From Cecembia sp. (GTDB lineage: Bacteria; Bacteroidota; Bacteroidia; Cytophagales; Cyclobacteriaceae): a DNA stretch of 64,000 nucleotides. Positions 1-8,628 of the stretch are shown here, in pieces (the first letter of the stretch is position 1; each line of letters begins with the position of its first letter). Both the position numbers and the translations under genes were made by a program. The notes beneath the pieces were generated by a model, which saw only the letters and a list, made by a program, of their open reading frames with translations, was not told where the DNA came from and ran no database searches. The stretch spans positions 1 to 64,000 of the forward strand of contig NZ_SLAP01000001.1 of assembly GCF_007126775.1 (NCBI RefSeq). Direction: 5' to 3'.

Positions 1-629
1 AACTCATCTCTCAGGACTTCTCCTCCTTCCACTTCCTGACGGGGATTCTCACTTCCTAATGGCGTGATACCGGCCAATTCCATTGCTTTTTGATTGACAA
101 ATGAAGCATGACCGGAAGCATGGGCCAAAAACACCGGATTGTCTGGTGTCACTGCGCTCAACTGCTCATGGGTCTGGAAACCTTTCACGGTATTGTCAGG
201 CATCTTGATCCACTTGTCCTGATGCCATCCCCTTCCGGTGATCCATTCCCCAGGTTCTGCATTGGCTGCGGCCTCTGCAACTTTCTCTATGAGTTCATCA
301 TAGGTTTGGACGTACATCAGATCTATGTCCAGTTTGTTATAGCCTATGCCCATTAAGTGGGCATGGGATTCTATAAAACCCGGGGTCATGGTTTTTCCTT
401 GCAGGTCTATAATTTCGGTTTCTTTGCCGACAAAAGCTTGGATTTCTTCGGTAGTTCCTACTGCCAATATCAGCCCATTTTTTACCGCCACAGCTTCTGC
501 TTTAGGAGCAGATTCATCTACCGTATAAACAATGCCATTTGTAAATACCAGATCAGCAGCATTTCTAGGCCCCGCATTACAGGCAAAAAGAAGTAAAATC
601 AGTAAGGGTATTAAATAACTATTTTTCAT
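1..629 (-). CDS. YtcJ-like amidohydrolase lipoprotein, 3' end outside the window
   Basis: The reading frame starts at an ATG at 629-627 and stays open to the window edge, giving the first 209 residues. The N-terminus is a lipoprotein signal ending in LLLFAC, so the protein is probably exported and lipid-anchored. Next comes the amidohydrolase start (DLVFTNGIVYTVDES), then the metal-binding PGFIESHAHLMG with its H-x-H, and GEWITGRGWHQDKW. This order is typical of the YtcJ-like branch of amidohydrolase family 3, which hydrolyses C-N bonds with a metal centre. The substrate cannot be told from the sequence. The rest of the TIM barrel lies off the window. It lies 63 bases downstream of the aldo/keto reductase fusion gene on the same strand and may be co-transcribed. 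Confidence 0.88.
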   Translation of the reverse strand, partial: MKNSYLIPLLILLLFACNAGPRNAADLVFTNGIVYTVDESAPKAEAVAVKNGLILAVGTTEEIQAFVGKETEIIDLQGKTMTPGFIESHAHLMGIGYNKLDIDLMYVQTYDELIEKVAEAAANAEPGEWITGRGWHQDKWIKMPDNTVKGFQTHEQLSAVTPDNPVFLAHASGHASFVNQKAMELAGITPLGSENPRQEVEGGEVLRDE

Positions 630-692
630 GGATTTTTATTTCTGTTTCAAAACTAGCCGATTTGGATGATAGCTACCAAACCATTCCTGTAA

Positions 693-2135
693 TCAAACCT
701 TATAATACTCCACAAACCTTCCCTCAAACCCTGCGACCCTGTCTACCAAATCCAGCCGCTCTTTTTCATCAAAAGCTTGAAATTTTCGGGCCAGATCAAT
801 TTTTTCCTGTAGCATCTTGGCATCATCTGCCCCTGTTACCAAAACGGATATGGGAAGGGACCAAGAGAAAAACAAGGCTTCTTCTACACTAAGCACATTG
901 GGGACAATTTTGGGTTTATCTCCATGGTTGAAATGGGAGGTGCCGCCAAAAAAACCTCCATTGGCCAAGGTTTTCATGGCTATAGGAGCAATTCCCTTTT
1001 CGACCAATCGGGGCAATACATTCTGAATAAAACTCTTGTAATTGGGGTCAAAGGCGTTTACAGGCATCTGACATACCTGCATGGTATTGGTTTTTTCCAG
1101 CATCCTGAGATGAGCCTTGTAGTCCGAATGGCCCGAGAATCCTACATATTTCACTTTTCCACTCTGTTGTGCTTCCATTACCACTTCCAATACACCATTG
1201 TTGATCCTGTTGTCTACATCTGTGGGGCTTCCTACCGCATGGATAAACCACAAATCCAGGTAGTCTGTATTCATTCTTTTTAAGCTGCCTTCCAGATGGG
1301 CCTTCGCCGTTTTCCCGTCTCTTGCGGTAGACTTGCTTTGTATAAAAGCTACATCTCTGTATTTGGGGCTCAAAAACATACCGTAACGTTTTTCAGCCAA
1401 ACCGCTTCCATAGGATTCAGCATTGTCAAAAAAACGGATACCGCCTTCCAGGGCCGTTTCAATGGTCTTCTGAGCCTCTTTCTCACTCATTCGGGCAATA
1501 TGTGCTCCACCTAGCCCTAACATGGTCATATCTATGCCTGTATTTCCAAATTTTCTCTGTGGGAGTAGATCCCCCAATCGGTCCCTGCCAATTGATTGAA
1601 AAGCTTGTGAAGAACTTCCTAGAACGCCTGATCCTGATAATGGCAGCATCATCCCAGCAGTGATACCAGCCAATGATTTCAGGAATTTTCTTCTTTCTGC
1701 AAGTTTACGCTGCTGCTCAACCTCTGAAATGTTCCATGGCCATTCTACGCAAGTATTGATCTCAGGAAAAAGCACATGATCTGCATTTCCCTTAAAAACC
1801 AAGGTGCTTACCTTAAAGTCTGTTAATTTTTCTTTTACCGTTGTCAAAGTTTTTCCTGTAACCGAAACATCGTCCACCAATAAAATACGTGCCCCAATTT
1901 GTATTGGAAGCTCCAATTCCTCCAGCAGTTCCGGTGCCTGTCTTTGAGGCTGGTTCTTATCATCCCTGAAATTTACCCGAATGATTCTGAAAGGTTTGGA
2001 AATGGTCTTAGCCACCATCTCCGCAGGAATAGAGCCACCTCGACCTATGCCAAGGACAAAATCCACATCAGGAAGGGGATATGCTGCTAGTCGCTGCTGA
2101 ATACTGTTTAGAGACAATGGAAATTTTTCAGCCAT
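693..2135 (-). CDS. Phosphoribosyltransferase-aldo/keto reductase fusion with an internal Tat-like segment
   Basis: The 480-residue protein has two unrelated enzymes. Residues 1-135 are a type I phosphoribosyltransferase with VLGIGRGGSIPAEM and the PRPP loop ILLVDDVSVTGKT (about 85-97). Residues about 195-480 are an aldo/keto reductase with tetrad candidates Asp237, Tyr242 (FFDNAESYG), Lys268 (IQSKS) and His299 (WFIHA). Between them lies a twin-arginine-like stretch, ERRKFLKSLAGITAG (147-161), followed by a small hydrophobic run. Secreted reductases of this phylum normally begin with such a stretch. The join therefore looks like two once separate genes merged in frame, since I see no Met between the domains that could start a separate reductase. 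It follows the membrane-protein gene at 2159-2701 by 23 bases. Sequencing error or a real fusion cannot be separated here. Confidence 0.85.
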   Translation of the reverse strand: MAEKFPLSLNSIQQRLAAYPLPDVDFVLGIGRGGSIPAEMVAKTISKPFRIIRVNFRDDKNQPQRQAPELLEELELPIQIGARILLVDDVSVTGKTLTTVKEKLTDFKVSTLVFKGNADHVLFPEINTCVEWPWNISEVEQQRKLAERRKFLKSLAGITAGMMLPLSGSGVLGSSSQAFQSIGRDRLGDLLPQRKFGNTGIDMTMLGLGGAHIARMSEKEAQKTIETALEGGIRFFDNAESYGSGLAEKRYGMFLSPKYRDVAFIQSKSTARDGKTAKAHLEGSLKRMNTDYLDLWFIHAVGSPTDVDNRINNGVLEVVMEAQQSGKVKYVGFSGHSDYKAHLRMLEKTNTMQVCQMPVNAFDPNYKSFIQNVLPRLVEKGIAPIAMKTLANGGFFGGTSHFNHGDKPKIVPNVLSVEEALFFSWSLPISVLVTGADDAKMLQEKIDLARKFQAFDEKERLDLVDRVAGFEGRFVEYYKV

Positions 2136-2158
2136 GATTTGAGGGTTAATTGACAGAT

Positions 2159-2701
2159 TTAATTTGGGGAATATTCACTTTCCTTGTCCTTATTTAAGAA
2201 CATCAACAGAAGGAAATTGATCAATAATAAGACGCCAATACCTGGTAAAGCCCTTGTAATCGAGCTGAGGAAAAAATCCCAGGGTACACTGCTTACCATG
2301 GGAATAAAATTCAAAAGAAGGGATGAAATAATTTTAGCGCCCAAATACCCCAAAGGGGCAGCTACCCATTTACTCCAATTCCCATTCAGCAATAAATATG
2401 CTATCCCTGTAAACAAGATCAATTCCAAGGTCAAAACAGTCAGAAATTCCCAGTTGGGGTTTCCTGTGATCAGAAAATTTAAAATGGGAGCCAAAAAGGC
2501 TATAGGTAAGGCTACTTTCCAGTTATATGCGAATAGCGCAATAAAAGGAATATAAAACATAGGTAATAGAAATGCTCCAATAGGTATCCCGTTTTGAGGA
2601 GGGATCAAGTGTACAAAAAATGGAAAAAAAACCGCTGCTACCAATACCATGCTGATGGTCTTTAATCGCGCTATACTAATATTTTTGCTTAAGGATTCCA
2701 T
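2159..2701 (-). CDS. Small integral membrane protein, ECF-transporter S-component-like
   Basis: The protein has 180 residues and about five to six hydrophobic segments with short loops (for example TISMVLVAAVFFPFFVHLI, IALFAYNWKVALPIAFLA and GVLLLINFLLLMFL). Size and spacing resemble the substrate-binding S components of ECF vitamin transporters, and the early proline/glycine-rich loop (PPQNGIPIGAFLLPM) fits that group. No ECF ATPase or T component is in the window, so the assignment is tentative. It is the first gene of an apparent operon, followed after 23 bases by the phosphoribosyltransferase fusion, which may hint at a nucleobase or vitamin substrate. That hint is inference only. Confidence 0.7.
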   Translation of the reverse strand: MESLSKNISIARLKTISMVLVAAVFFPFFVHLIPPQNGIPIGAFLLPMFYIPFIALFAYNWKVALPIAFLAPILNFLITGNPNWEFLTVLTLELILFTGIAYLLLNGNWSKWVAAPLGYLGAKIISSLLLNFIPMVSSVPWDFFLSSITRALPGIGVLLLINFLLLMFLNKDKESEYSPN

Positions 2702-2761
2702 GTCATTTCCAATGATTTACAGGTATTAAGATAATAAAAAAACCAAACAAATAATTGTAAT

Positions 2762-3649
2762 TCAGTATATTGGTTCGGCATACATGGGTTCAAGATGGTA
2801 TCCTGCATCTTTCAGCAATTGAATTACCCCCATTTCTGAGGCCAGGTGCCCAGAGCCCACTGCAATAAATGAAGGTTGATCCCTGATTAAGGCTTCTATT
2901 GTAGGAATCCAGTTTTTATTCCTGCTAGCAAGAAGAATATCTCCATACTCTTTGAACATATCGGCTTCTGTGATCAATTCATATAAACGATCAATATCCT
3001 CTTCCAGGTAGGCGCTGACCAAGGCTAAAAACTCATCCATGCTTTCTTTATCAGTCACCATTTTCCCAAGATCATCTAATTGTTGTTGGAGAGGAATCTG
3101 ATCAAAAAGGGATATCTGAAATTCTCCGGTTTCCAAGCCTATCATGGGGATACCTTCCTCTTTGGCTTTTTCTACAAAAAATAATTCATAACTGCCCACA
3201 TCCTCACAGGGGAGCAATTTGACTAAAATTAAGCTGGAGAGAGCAAAAGGCTTGAAAATTCCAAATTGCTGTAGCCCTACTCCATAATGTTCGGTAAGAA
3301 AGGCATCCACTGCCTCTCTGGTTTCTGGATCAAATTCATTCTCTATATTGGCAAAATCCTCATTCATGGATAATTTTTGCATAGCCATCAGTTCGCTCTG
3401 ATCCGAGAGGTCCAATTCTAGCGCAATTTTTTCTGATGACCGCAAGGCGTTTAAAATTCTGTCATCCATTTTAAATTGATCCTGACAAATAATGTGTATG
3501 GTTCCAAATAGGTAGGAATCATGTTCCAGGCCATTTCCGGAAATTTTCCACAAAAGGGAATTATTTTCAGGACTTTGAGCCCAAGCTGGGCAGATTGATC
3601 CCAGGTATAAAAAGACAATTTGGAGAAAAAGAAATGTTTTTTTCATCAT
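2762..3649 (-). CDS. TraB/GumN family protein
   Basis: The 295-residue protein opens with a Sec signal peptide (cleavage near CPAWAQ). The family landmarks are LLWKISGNG, SYLFGTIHI (GTIH motif), a central GLETGEFQ and the C-terminal FIAVGSGHLASEMGV. TraB/GumN proteins, related to TIKI/PrgY, are thought to be metal-dependent proteases; the conserved GTIH histidine and the SGHL histidine are the expected metal ligands. With its signal peptide it should act in the periplasm. It is monocistronic or precedes the 2159-2701 gene by 60 bases. The length is typical for the family. The substrate is unknown. Confidence 0.9.
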   Translation of the reverse strand: MMKKTFLFLQIVFLYLGSICPAWAQSPENNSLLWKISGNGLEHDSYLFGTIHIICQDQFKMDDRILNALRSSEKIALELDLSDQSELMAMQKLSMNEDFANIENEFDPETREAVDAFLTEHYGVGLQQFGIFKPFALSSLILVKLLPCEDVGSYELFFVEKAKEEGIPMIGLETGEFQISLFDQIPLQQQLDDLGKMVTDKESMDEFLALVSAYLEEDIDRLYELITEADMFKEYGDILLASRNKNWIPTIEALIRDQPSFIAVGSGHLASEMGVIQLLKDAGYHLEPMYAEPIY

Positions 3650-3874
3650 CGAATCAGATTGGTTGAGAATCTGAATTTACCCAAAAAACCAATTTTAAAA
3701 AAGATATTGGAAAATAGCCCAAAGACCACTTGTAATAAAAGTCACACAGATTGTACCCATATTCCATGATATTTGATAATCTGTGTATTTTGCCAGATTT
3801 CATACCAGTCTGATTTTATCCAAAATCAGGTATTTAAAGTAAGTTACCAATCAGTAATCAAATATTGAATATTA

Positions 3875-5596
3875 ATGAAGAACCCAAAGGAAACCATGTC
3901 TAAAATGAACCCATCAAAAAGAGAATTTCTAAAAAAGTTAGGTGCATTGGGAGCCGGCACAGGTTTATTCGCTGCAAGTCCTCTTGCATCCTGTGACAGT
4001 CCCAAAAAAAGTGTAGCAACTGACGCTGGAATTCCTAAAGAAAAATTTAAGGTGACTTTCCTTCAAACTACGGATGTGCATTGCCAAATTCATCCACATG
4101 ATGAATTGTATTGGGAAGATGGACAGACAGCTTTCAAAAAAGCAGGTGGATATGCCAACCTGCACACCTTTATTCAGGAAGAAAGGGCCAAATCAGAGTA
4201 TTCTTTTTTAATGGATACAGGAGATATGTTTCAGGGTTCCATGCTTTCTGTTAAAACAGAAGGTAAGGCCATTGTTCCCATTCTCAATGCAATGTCGTAT
4301 GACTTATACCTTCCGGGAAATTGGGAAGTAGTTTATAATAAAGGGCCCATGCAGCAACTCATGGGGGCTTTGCATGGCAGTAAGGTTTGTGCCAATATGT
4401 ACCATGACCTTGGGGATGGTAAACGTGGTGAATTGATTTTTCCACCTTATTTTATTTGGACTGTAAATGGGGTAAAGTTTGGTTTCGTAGGCTATAATGA
4501 CCACTTGATACCAAAAAGACAGTCTCCAGGCTACAGTGAAGGCATAATTTTTACAAAACCTGAAGAGAATTTAGCCTATTATGTAGATGTGCTTAAAAAT
4601 CAAGAACAATGTGCCTTTGTTGGTATACTTTCCCATACAGGCTTATCCCAAGAAATAGCCCTTTCCAATAATCCGGCCTGTGAAGGTGTAGATTATATTT
4701 TCGGTGCGGATACGCACGAAAGGGTAAGAAAACCCATTCAAGGGAAATATGCCAAAGTGGTCCAGCCTGGAGCATTCGGATCCTTCTTGGGTAAATTGGT
4801 ACTTGAGATAGATAATGGGAAAATTGTTGGAGATGAATATGCCTTGTTAGATATTCCTGCGGATAAAATTAAGGGATCAGACAGGATAGCTAAAATAATT
4901 GATGGTGTCGAAGCACCTTATTTGGAAGAAATCAGTGAAGTAGTGGGGTACAGCACTATTCCCCTTTACCGTTATTTTGTCATTGAGAATCCCATTGATA
5001 CCATGGTAACCGATGCTTTGAGATGGAACATGCCTGATGTTGACTTTGTGCTTTCCAATGGGTTCCGGTTTTGCCCTCCATTGGTTACTCCTGATCAAAC
5101 AGGAAATATCCCCATTACCAGAGGCTTTATTTATGATATGTTGCCTGTGGACAGTATTGTTAGAAGGGGAGAAGTAACCGGTCAGCAGCTATGGGATTGG
5201 ATGGAGAAAGAGCTAAACAATGTATTTGCTGAGGATGCTTCCAAAAGGTTCGGTGGATGGGTGATCAAATTCAATGGAATGGATGTTCGTTTTCATGCCT
5301 TTGGTGAAGAAAATAAACGTGTAGAATCCATTATGGTAAAGGGAGCACCTTTAGAAATGAATAAAACTTACAGTATTTCAGCATGCGAACGGGAAGGAGA
5401 TCCTGCAGATGTGGTCTGTAGGATGAACAATGTGAAAAATGTCAAGAATCTTGACCTCACGCTACATGATGTGATGTTGAACTATTTGGCAGAAAATTCT
5501 CCTGTGACCCCAAGCCCAAGAGAAGCAGCTGTAGCACTTGATGCACCTGCAACTTTACTTACGCAGGTCAGTGGTGTGGATTATGAATTCAGGTAG
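3875..5596 (+). CDS. 5'-nucleotidase/SoxB-like metallophosphoesterase, probable Tat lipoprotein
   Basis: The 573-residue protein begins with a Tat-like signal (SKREFLKKLGALGAG) ending in a lipobox LASC, so it is probably exported folded and lipid-anchored. Residues 58-300 are a calcineurin-like phosphoesterase: QTTDVHCQIH (Asp67, His69), MDTGDMFQGS (Asp114) and ILSHTG. Residues about 350-570 match the 5'-nucleotidase C-terminal domain (FVLSNGFRFCP, DMLPVDSIVRRGEVTG). Two catalytic blocks deviate: the usual GNHE reads GNWE (Trp150), and the usual G-H-x-H reads GADTHERV. SoxB-type members of this superfamily also depart from GNHE. The next in-frame Met at residue 8 (3896) is an alternative start. 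A 15-base inverted repeat follows the gene. Substrate is uncertain. Confidence 0.9.
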   Translation: MKNPKETMSKMNPSKREFLKKLGALGAGTGLFAASPLASCDSPKKSVATDAGIPKEKFKVTFLQTTDVHCQIHPHDELYWEDGQTAFKKAGGYANLHTFIQEERAKSEYSFLMDTGDMFQGSMLSVKTEGKAIVPILNAMSYDLYLPGNWEVVYNKGPMQQLMGALHGSKVCANMYHDLGDGKRGELIFPPYFIWTVNGVKFGFVGYNDHLIPKRQSPGYSEGIIFTKPEENLAYYVDVLKNQEQCAFVGILSHTGLSQEIALSNNPACEGVDYIFGADTHERVRKPIQGKYAKVVQPGAFGSFLGKLVLEIDNGKIVGDEYALLDIPADKIKGSDRIAKIIDGVEAPYLEEISEVVGYSTIPLYRYFVIENPIDTMVTDALRWNMPDVDFVLSNGFRFCPPLVTPDQTGNIPITRGFIYDMLPVDSIVRRGEVTGQQLWDWMEKELNNVFAEDASKRFGGWVIKFNGMDVRFHAFGEENKRVESIMVKGAPLEMNKTYSISACEREGDPADVVCRMNNVKNVKNLDLTLHDVMLNYLAENSPVTPSPREAAVALDAPATLLTQVSGVDYEFR

Positions 5597-5611
5597 GGGG
5601 ACTTCAATTGA

Positions 5612-5654
5612 TTTTCACTGTTCAGAGGGAAATATTCCTTCTGAACAGTGAAAA
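5612..5654. terminator. Strong inverted repeat between convergent genes, probable bidirectional terminator
   Basis: The arms TTTTCACTGTTCAGA (5612-5626) and TCTGAACAGTGAAAA (5640-5654) are perfect complements around a 13-base loop. The hairpin sits 16 bases after the phosphoesterase stop and about 57 bases after the stop of the convergent helicase gene. The A/T ends of the arms can act as a U tract in either direction. Confidence 0.65.
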
Positions 5655-5710
5655 ATACCTACATTGACTTTAAAGGTCAACCTCAGCTCAAGAAAAGCTG
5701 TTTACAAAAT

Positions 5711-6904
5711 TCAATAACGCCTTCTTCTTTGATTTTGTTGCGGCTTTTTCTTTGAAGCCTCCTGTTTCATGACACCCTTGAAAACATAAGGGTGATCTTC
5801 CACCACAGGTATTTTTTTACCGATCAGTTTTTCGATATCCCTCAAGTCTTTTAGTTCTTCGGCATCGCAAAATGACATGGCAATTCCTGAATTTCCTGCC
5901 CTCCCTGTTCTACCGATTCGGTGAACATACGTTTCAGGTATATTCGGTAAGTCAAAATTAAAGACGTTGGATAATTCGTCGATGTCAATCCCTCTTGCTG
6001 CAATATCAGTAGCTACCAAAACCTGTAATTTTCCGCTTTTAAAACCATTCAAGGCATTCTGTCTTGCATTTTGGCTTTTATTTCCATGGATAGCTGCTGC
6101 TTTGATATTTTCACGGACTAGAAATTTCACCACCTTGTCCGCACCATGCTTTGTGCGGGTAAAAACCAATGCGGAGCCTATTTTTTCTTCTTTAAGGAGA
6201 TGGAGCAACAGTTTTGGTTTGTCCGCCTTGTATGTAAGAAAAAGCTGTTGTTGGATTTTGTCAACAGTTGAGGAAGGAGGAGTGACTTCCACAAATGCCG
6301 GTTTGGTCAATAAGGAATCTGCCAGTTTTTGAATTTCGGGCGGCATGGTAGCCGAGAAGAAAAGGGTCTGCCTTTTCTTAGGCAATAAAGCAATGATTTT
6401 TTTTACATCATGGATAAAACCCATATCCAACATCCTATCCGCTTCATCTAAGACGAATATTTCAAGATGTCTGAGATCTACAAACTTTTGATTGATGAGA
6501 TCCAGTAATCTTCCCGGAGTTGCTACCAAGACATCCACGCCTCTTTTGAGAGCATTGGTTTGATGAAGTTGGGATACACCGCCAAATATGACGGTATGCC
6601 TGATCTCTGCAAATTTTCCGTAAGCAGCAAAACTTTCATCTATCTGAATGGCTAACTCTCTTGTTGGGGTAAGAATTAAGGATTTTATCCCAGGCCTGCG
6701 CTGTTTGTGTTCGCTGAGGCGTTGTATGATAGGTATGGCGAAGGCAGCGGTTTTTCCCGTGCCTGTCTGTGCACACCCAAGAAGGTCTCTACCTTCTAAT
6801 ACCAAAGGGATTGCTTGTTGCTGAATGGGTGTGGGTGTTGTGTATCCTTCTTTGGCGACCGCCTTAAGGATAGGGTCAATTATTCCTAAATTTTTGAATG
6901 CCAT
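5711..6904 (-). CDS. DEAD-box ATP-dependent RNA helicase, RhlE type
   Basis: The start is placed at the second Met (6904), giving [16 protein letters not shown], the usual N-terminus of this group; an upstream in-frame ATG at 6928 would add eight residues. The 397-residue protein carries the Q motif (GYTTPTPIQ), Walker A (AQTGTGKT), PTRELA, DEAD in [15 protein letters not shown] in FFSATMP, and the C-terminal motifs ARGIDID and [10 protein letters not shown]. It ends in a short basic tail (QNQRRRRY). It unwinds short RNA duplexes in ribosome assembly or mRNA decay. It stands alone between a convergent phosphoesterase gene and a universal stress protein gene. Confidence 0.95.
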   Translation of the reverse strand: MAFKNLGIIDPILKAVAKEGYTTPTPIQQQAIPLVLEGRDLLGCAQTGTGKTAAFAIPIIQRLSEHKQRRPGIKSLILTPTRELAIQIDESFAAYGKFAEIRHTVIFGGVSQLHQTNALKRGVDVLVATPGRLLDLINQKFVDLRHLEIFVLDEADRMLDMGFIHDVKKIIALLPKKRQTLFFSATMPPEIQKLADSLLTKPAFVEVTPPSSTVDKIQQQLFLTYKADKPKLLLHLLKEEKIGSALVFTRTKHGADKVVKFLVRENIKAAAIHGNKSQNARQNALNGFKSGKLQVLVATDIAARGIDIDELSNVFNFDLPNIPETYVHRIGRTGRAGNSGIAMSFCDAEELKDLRDIEKLIGKKIPVVEDHPYVFKGVMKQEASKKKPQQNQRRRRY

Positions 6905-7026
6905 TTTGGCTAAATATAAATTCGCCAAATAAGATGTTGTGTGTTCTAATTTGGCATTGAAATCGATTAAAAGCGGCTTACAACTTGCCGTAATTCTACA
7001 TAAAGAATGATAAAGGTAGGCTTTTT

Positions 7027-7830
7027 TTATTTAATTATCAGTAGTGGCACATGGGTGTGGAAGGCCATTTTTAGACTTTCACTTCTATTGAACAGGTATT
7101 CGAAGAAGGTTTTGTGCTTATAAAACATGACCAGCAATGCTTCTTCATTTTCCTCCAAATATTCTTTGAGACCTTTCTCTGTATCTTCTTTTTGAAAGAT
7201 TTTAAAATCCAGTTTTAGGTCAGGATATTGCTCTTTAAGATGTGATTCAAGGCCTTTGAACTCTATGGATTTTTCAAAGTTATTTTCTTTTTGGAGATGG
7301 AAAAATTCGTAAGGAAGACTGAGTTCCCGGGTAAGATCAAATAATTTTTTGAAATATTTTTCTTCTTCATTTTGGAGTTCAAGACCAATGGCAATTTTCT
7401 TTACTTTGTTCAATTTGGCTGCTTCTGGAACAGCTAATACCGCTGTTTTGCTTTCTTTGATCACATGGCCTGTATTGGAACCAATCAGTGCTTTTTTTAT
7501 TCCACTTGCTCCCTGTGTCCCCATGACGATCAAATCATATTCTTCCCTGTAGGCAAAAGAAGTCACCGCCGAGGAAACAGTTCCCTGCATTATTTTATAA
7601 TTAAACTCTAAACCCTCTGCTTTTCCTGCTTCAGTTGCCTTTTTGAGTTCACTTTTGGCCTCTTGTTCTATCTGACCCAGAATTTCAGTAGCTTGGGCCG
7701 CAAAATCATAAACTGCATAAAAGGCATAAAATAAGGTGATGGAAGCATGCTCCTTGTGGGCAATTTTTTTAGCAAAATCTAATGCATTAAGCGCATTTTC
7801 AGAGAAGTCAGTAGGGACAAGTATTTTCAT
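7027..7830 (-). CDS. Universal stress protein, two UspA-like halves
   Basis: The 267-residue protein begins [20 protein letters not shown], a standard UspA start. The first half ends in the ATP-binding signature [19 protein letters not shown] (G-x2-G-x9-GS). The second half keeps the alpha/beta outline ([13 protein letters not shown] ... [18 protein letters not shown]) but lacks the glycine signature, so it has probably lost nucleotide binding. Such proteins are cytoplasmic stress effectors in this phylum. No partner gene is obvious; the helicase gene follows on the same strand 122 bases downstream. Confidence 0.93.
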   Translation of the reverse strand: MKILVPTDFSENALNALDFAKKIAHKEHASITLFYAFYAVYDFAAQATEILGQIEQEAKSELKKATEAGKAEGLEFNYKIMQGTVSSAVTSFAYREEYDLIVMGTQGASGIKKALIGSNTGHVIKESKTAVLAVPEAAKLNKVKKIAIGLELQNEEEKYFKKLFDLTRELSLPYEFFHLQKENNFEKSIEFKGLESHLKEQYPDLKLDFKIFQKEDTEKGLKEYLEENEEALLVMFYKHKTFFEYLFNRSESLKMAFHTHVPLLIIK

Positions 7831-7910
7831 GGCTTTGAGGTTACTGTTGTCTTAAATTTAATAATTTCAATATATTAAGGATTTGATAATTAATTACTGA
7901 TTTTTATCAG

Positions 7911-8516
7911 TTAGTCACTTAATTTTCTTCCAACAAGGCGAACTAGATCTGCCTCTCCAGAATGCCCGATGCCTTCATTCAGAATATCATTTCCTTCGAA
8001 TTCATATTCCCACGTTATACCTGGAAAATCAGACTTGATTTCCTTGATTGCATAAAGCATTTCAGCATTTTTGGGCCCACCTGATGAAAATTTAAGCTGG
8101 TTCTTGCCAAAACCTTCAATTATCAATAGCCCATTTTCTTTGATCATTGCTTCAAATCTGGCATGGATTTGAGCCCTTATACTGGAAGGAAGGTGAAAAT
8201 AAATAAGTGCAATTACATCAAATTTCGTACCCTCATGAATAAATTTTTCAATATCACAAACTTGGTATTCGATATCAAGTCCGTTTTTTCGGGCTTTTTC
8301 CAAGGTATGCTTCTTGGCAATGGGGCTTTGATCAAGGGCCAGTACTTTCCAACCCTTGGATGCAGCAAATAAAGCATTTCTACCTTCTCCTTCTCCTGGG
8401 AGCAAAAGATATCCAGGTGAAAGCGATTGCAACTGTATTTTCAAAAACCGATTTGGCTCTTCTCCGTAAAGGCCGGGTGTTTGGGTGAACTTTTCATTCC
8501 AAAAATCTACATTCAT
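7911..8516 (-). CDS. Class I SAM-dependent methyltransferase, TehB/thiopurine-type
   Basis: This is a 201-residue single-domain protein. The order FWNEKF ... YLLLPGEGEGRNALFAASKGW (SAM motif I with GEGEGRNA), LALDQSP (motif II acidic residue) and DVIALIYFHLP (motif IV) is characteristic of the small TehB/thiopurine-like methyltransferases often annotated as tellurite-resistance or generic methyltransferases. It probably methylates a small molecule in the cytoplasm; the acceptor is unknown. It is divergent from the outer-membrane protein gene at 8629, with about 110 bases between them. Confidence 0.88.
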   Translation of the reverse strand: MNVDFWNEKFTQTPGLYGEEPNRFLKIQLQSLSPGYLLLPGEGEGRNALFAASKGWKVLALDQSPIAKKHTLEKARKNGLDIEYQVCDIEKFIHEGTKFDVIALIYFHLPSSIRAQIHARFEAMIKENGLLIIEGFGKNQLKFSSGGPKNAEMLYAIKEIKSDFPGITWEYEFEGNDILNEGIGHSGEADLVRLVGRKLSD

Positions 8517-8548
8517 AATTATTTATAGTTTTAATTTTGATCAATATC

Positions 8549-8556
8549 TATTTTTG
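8549..8556 (+). promoter_or_regulatory. Candidate -7 box (TATTTTTG) for the PagL-like gene
   Basis: TATTTTTG matches the Bacteroidota -7 consensus TAnnTTTG and lies 73 bases upstream of the ATG at 8629. No convincing -33 TTG is at the right spacing, so support is modest. Confidence 0.35.
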
Positions 8557-8628
8557 ATCAGCTTGTCTGTAAAATTGCAACATTTTTGAGCACAATCAGT
8601 AGAACTATTGTCACTTAAGATCCGAATC

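Noticed and set aside
8535..8560. Two copies of TTTTGATCA upstream of the PagL-like gene as a possible operator
   Set aside because: Short AT-rich repeats spaced 17 bases apart with no regulator nearby; one copy overlaps the -7 box, so chance is likely.
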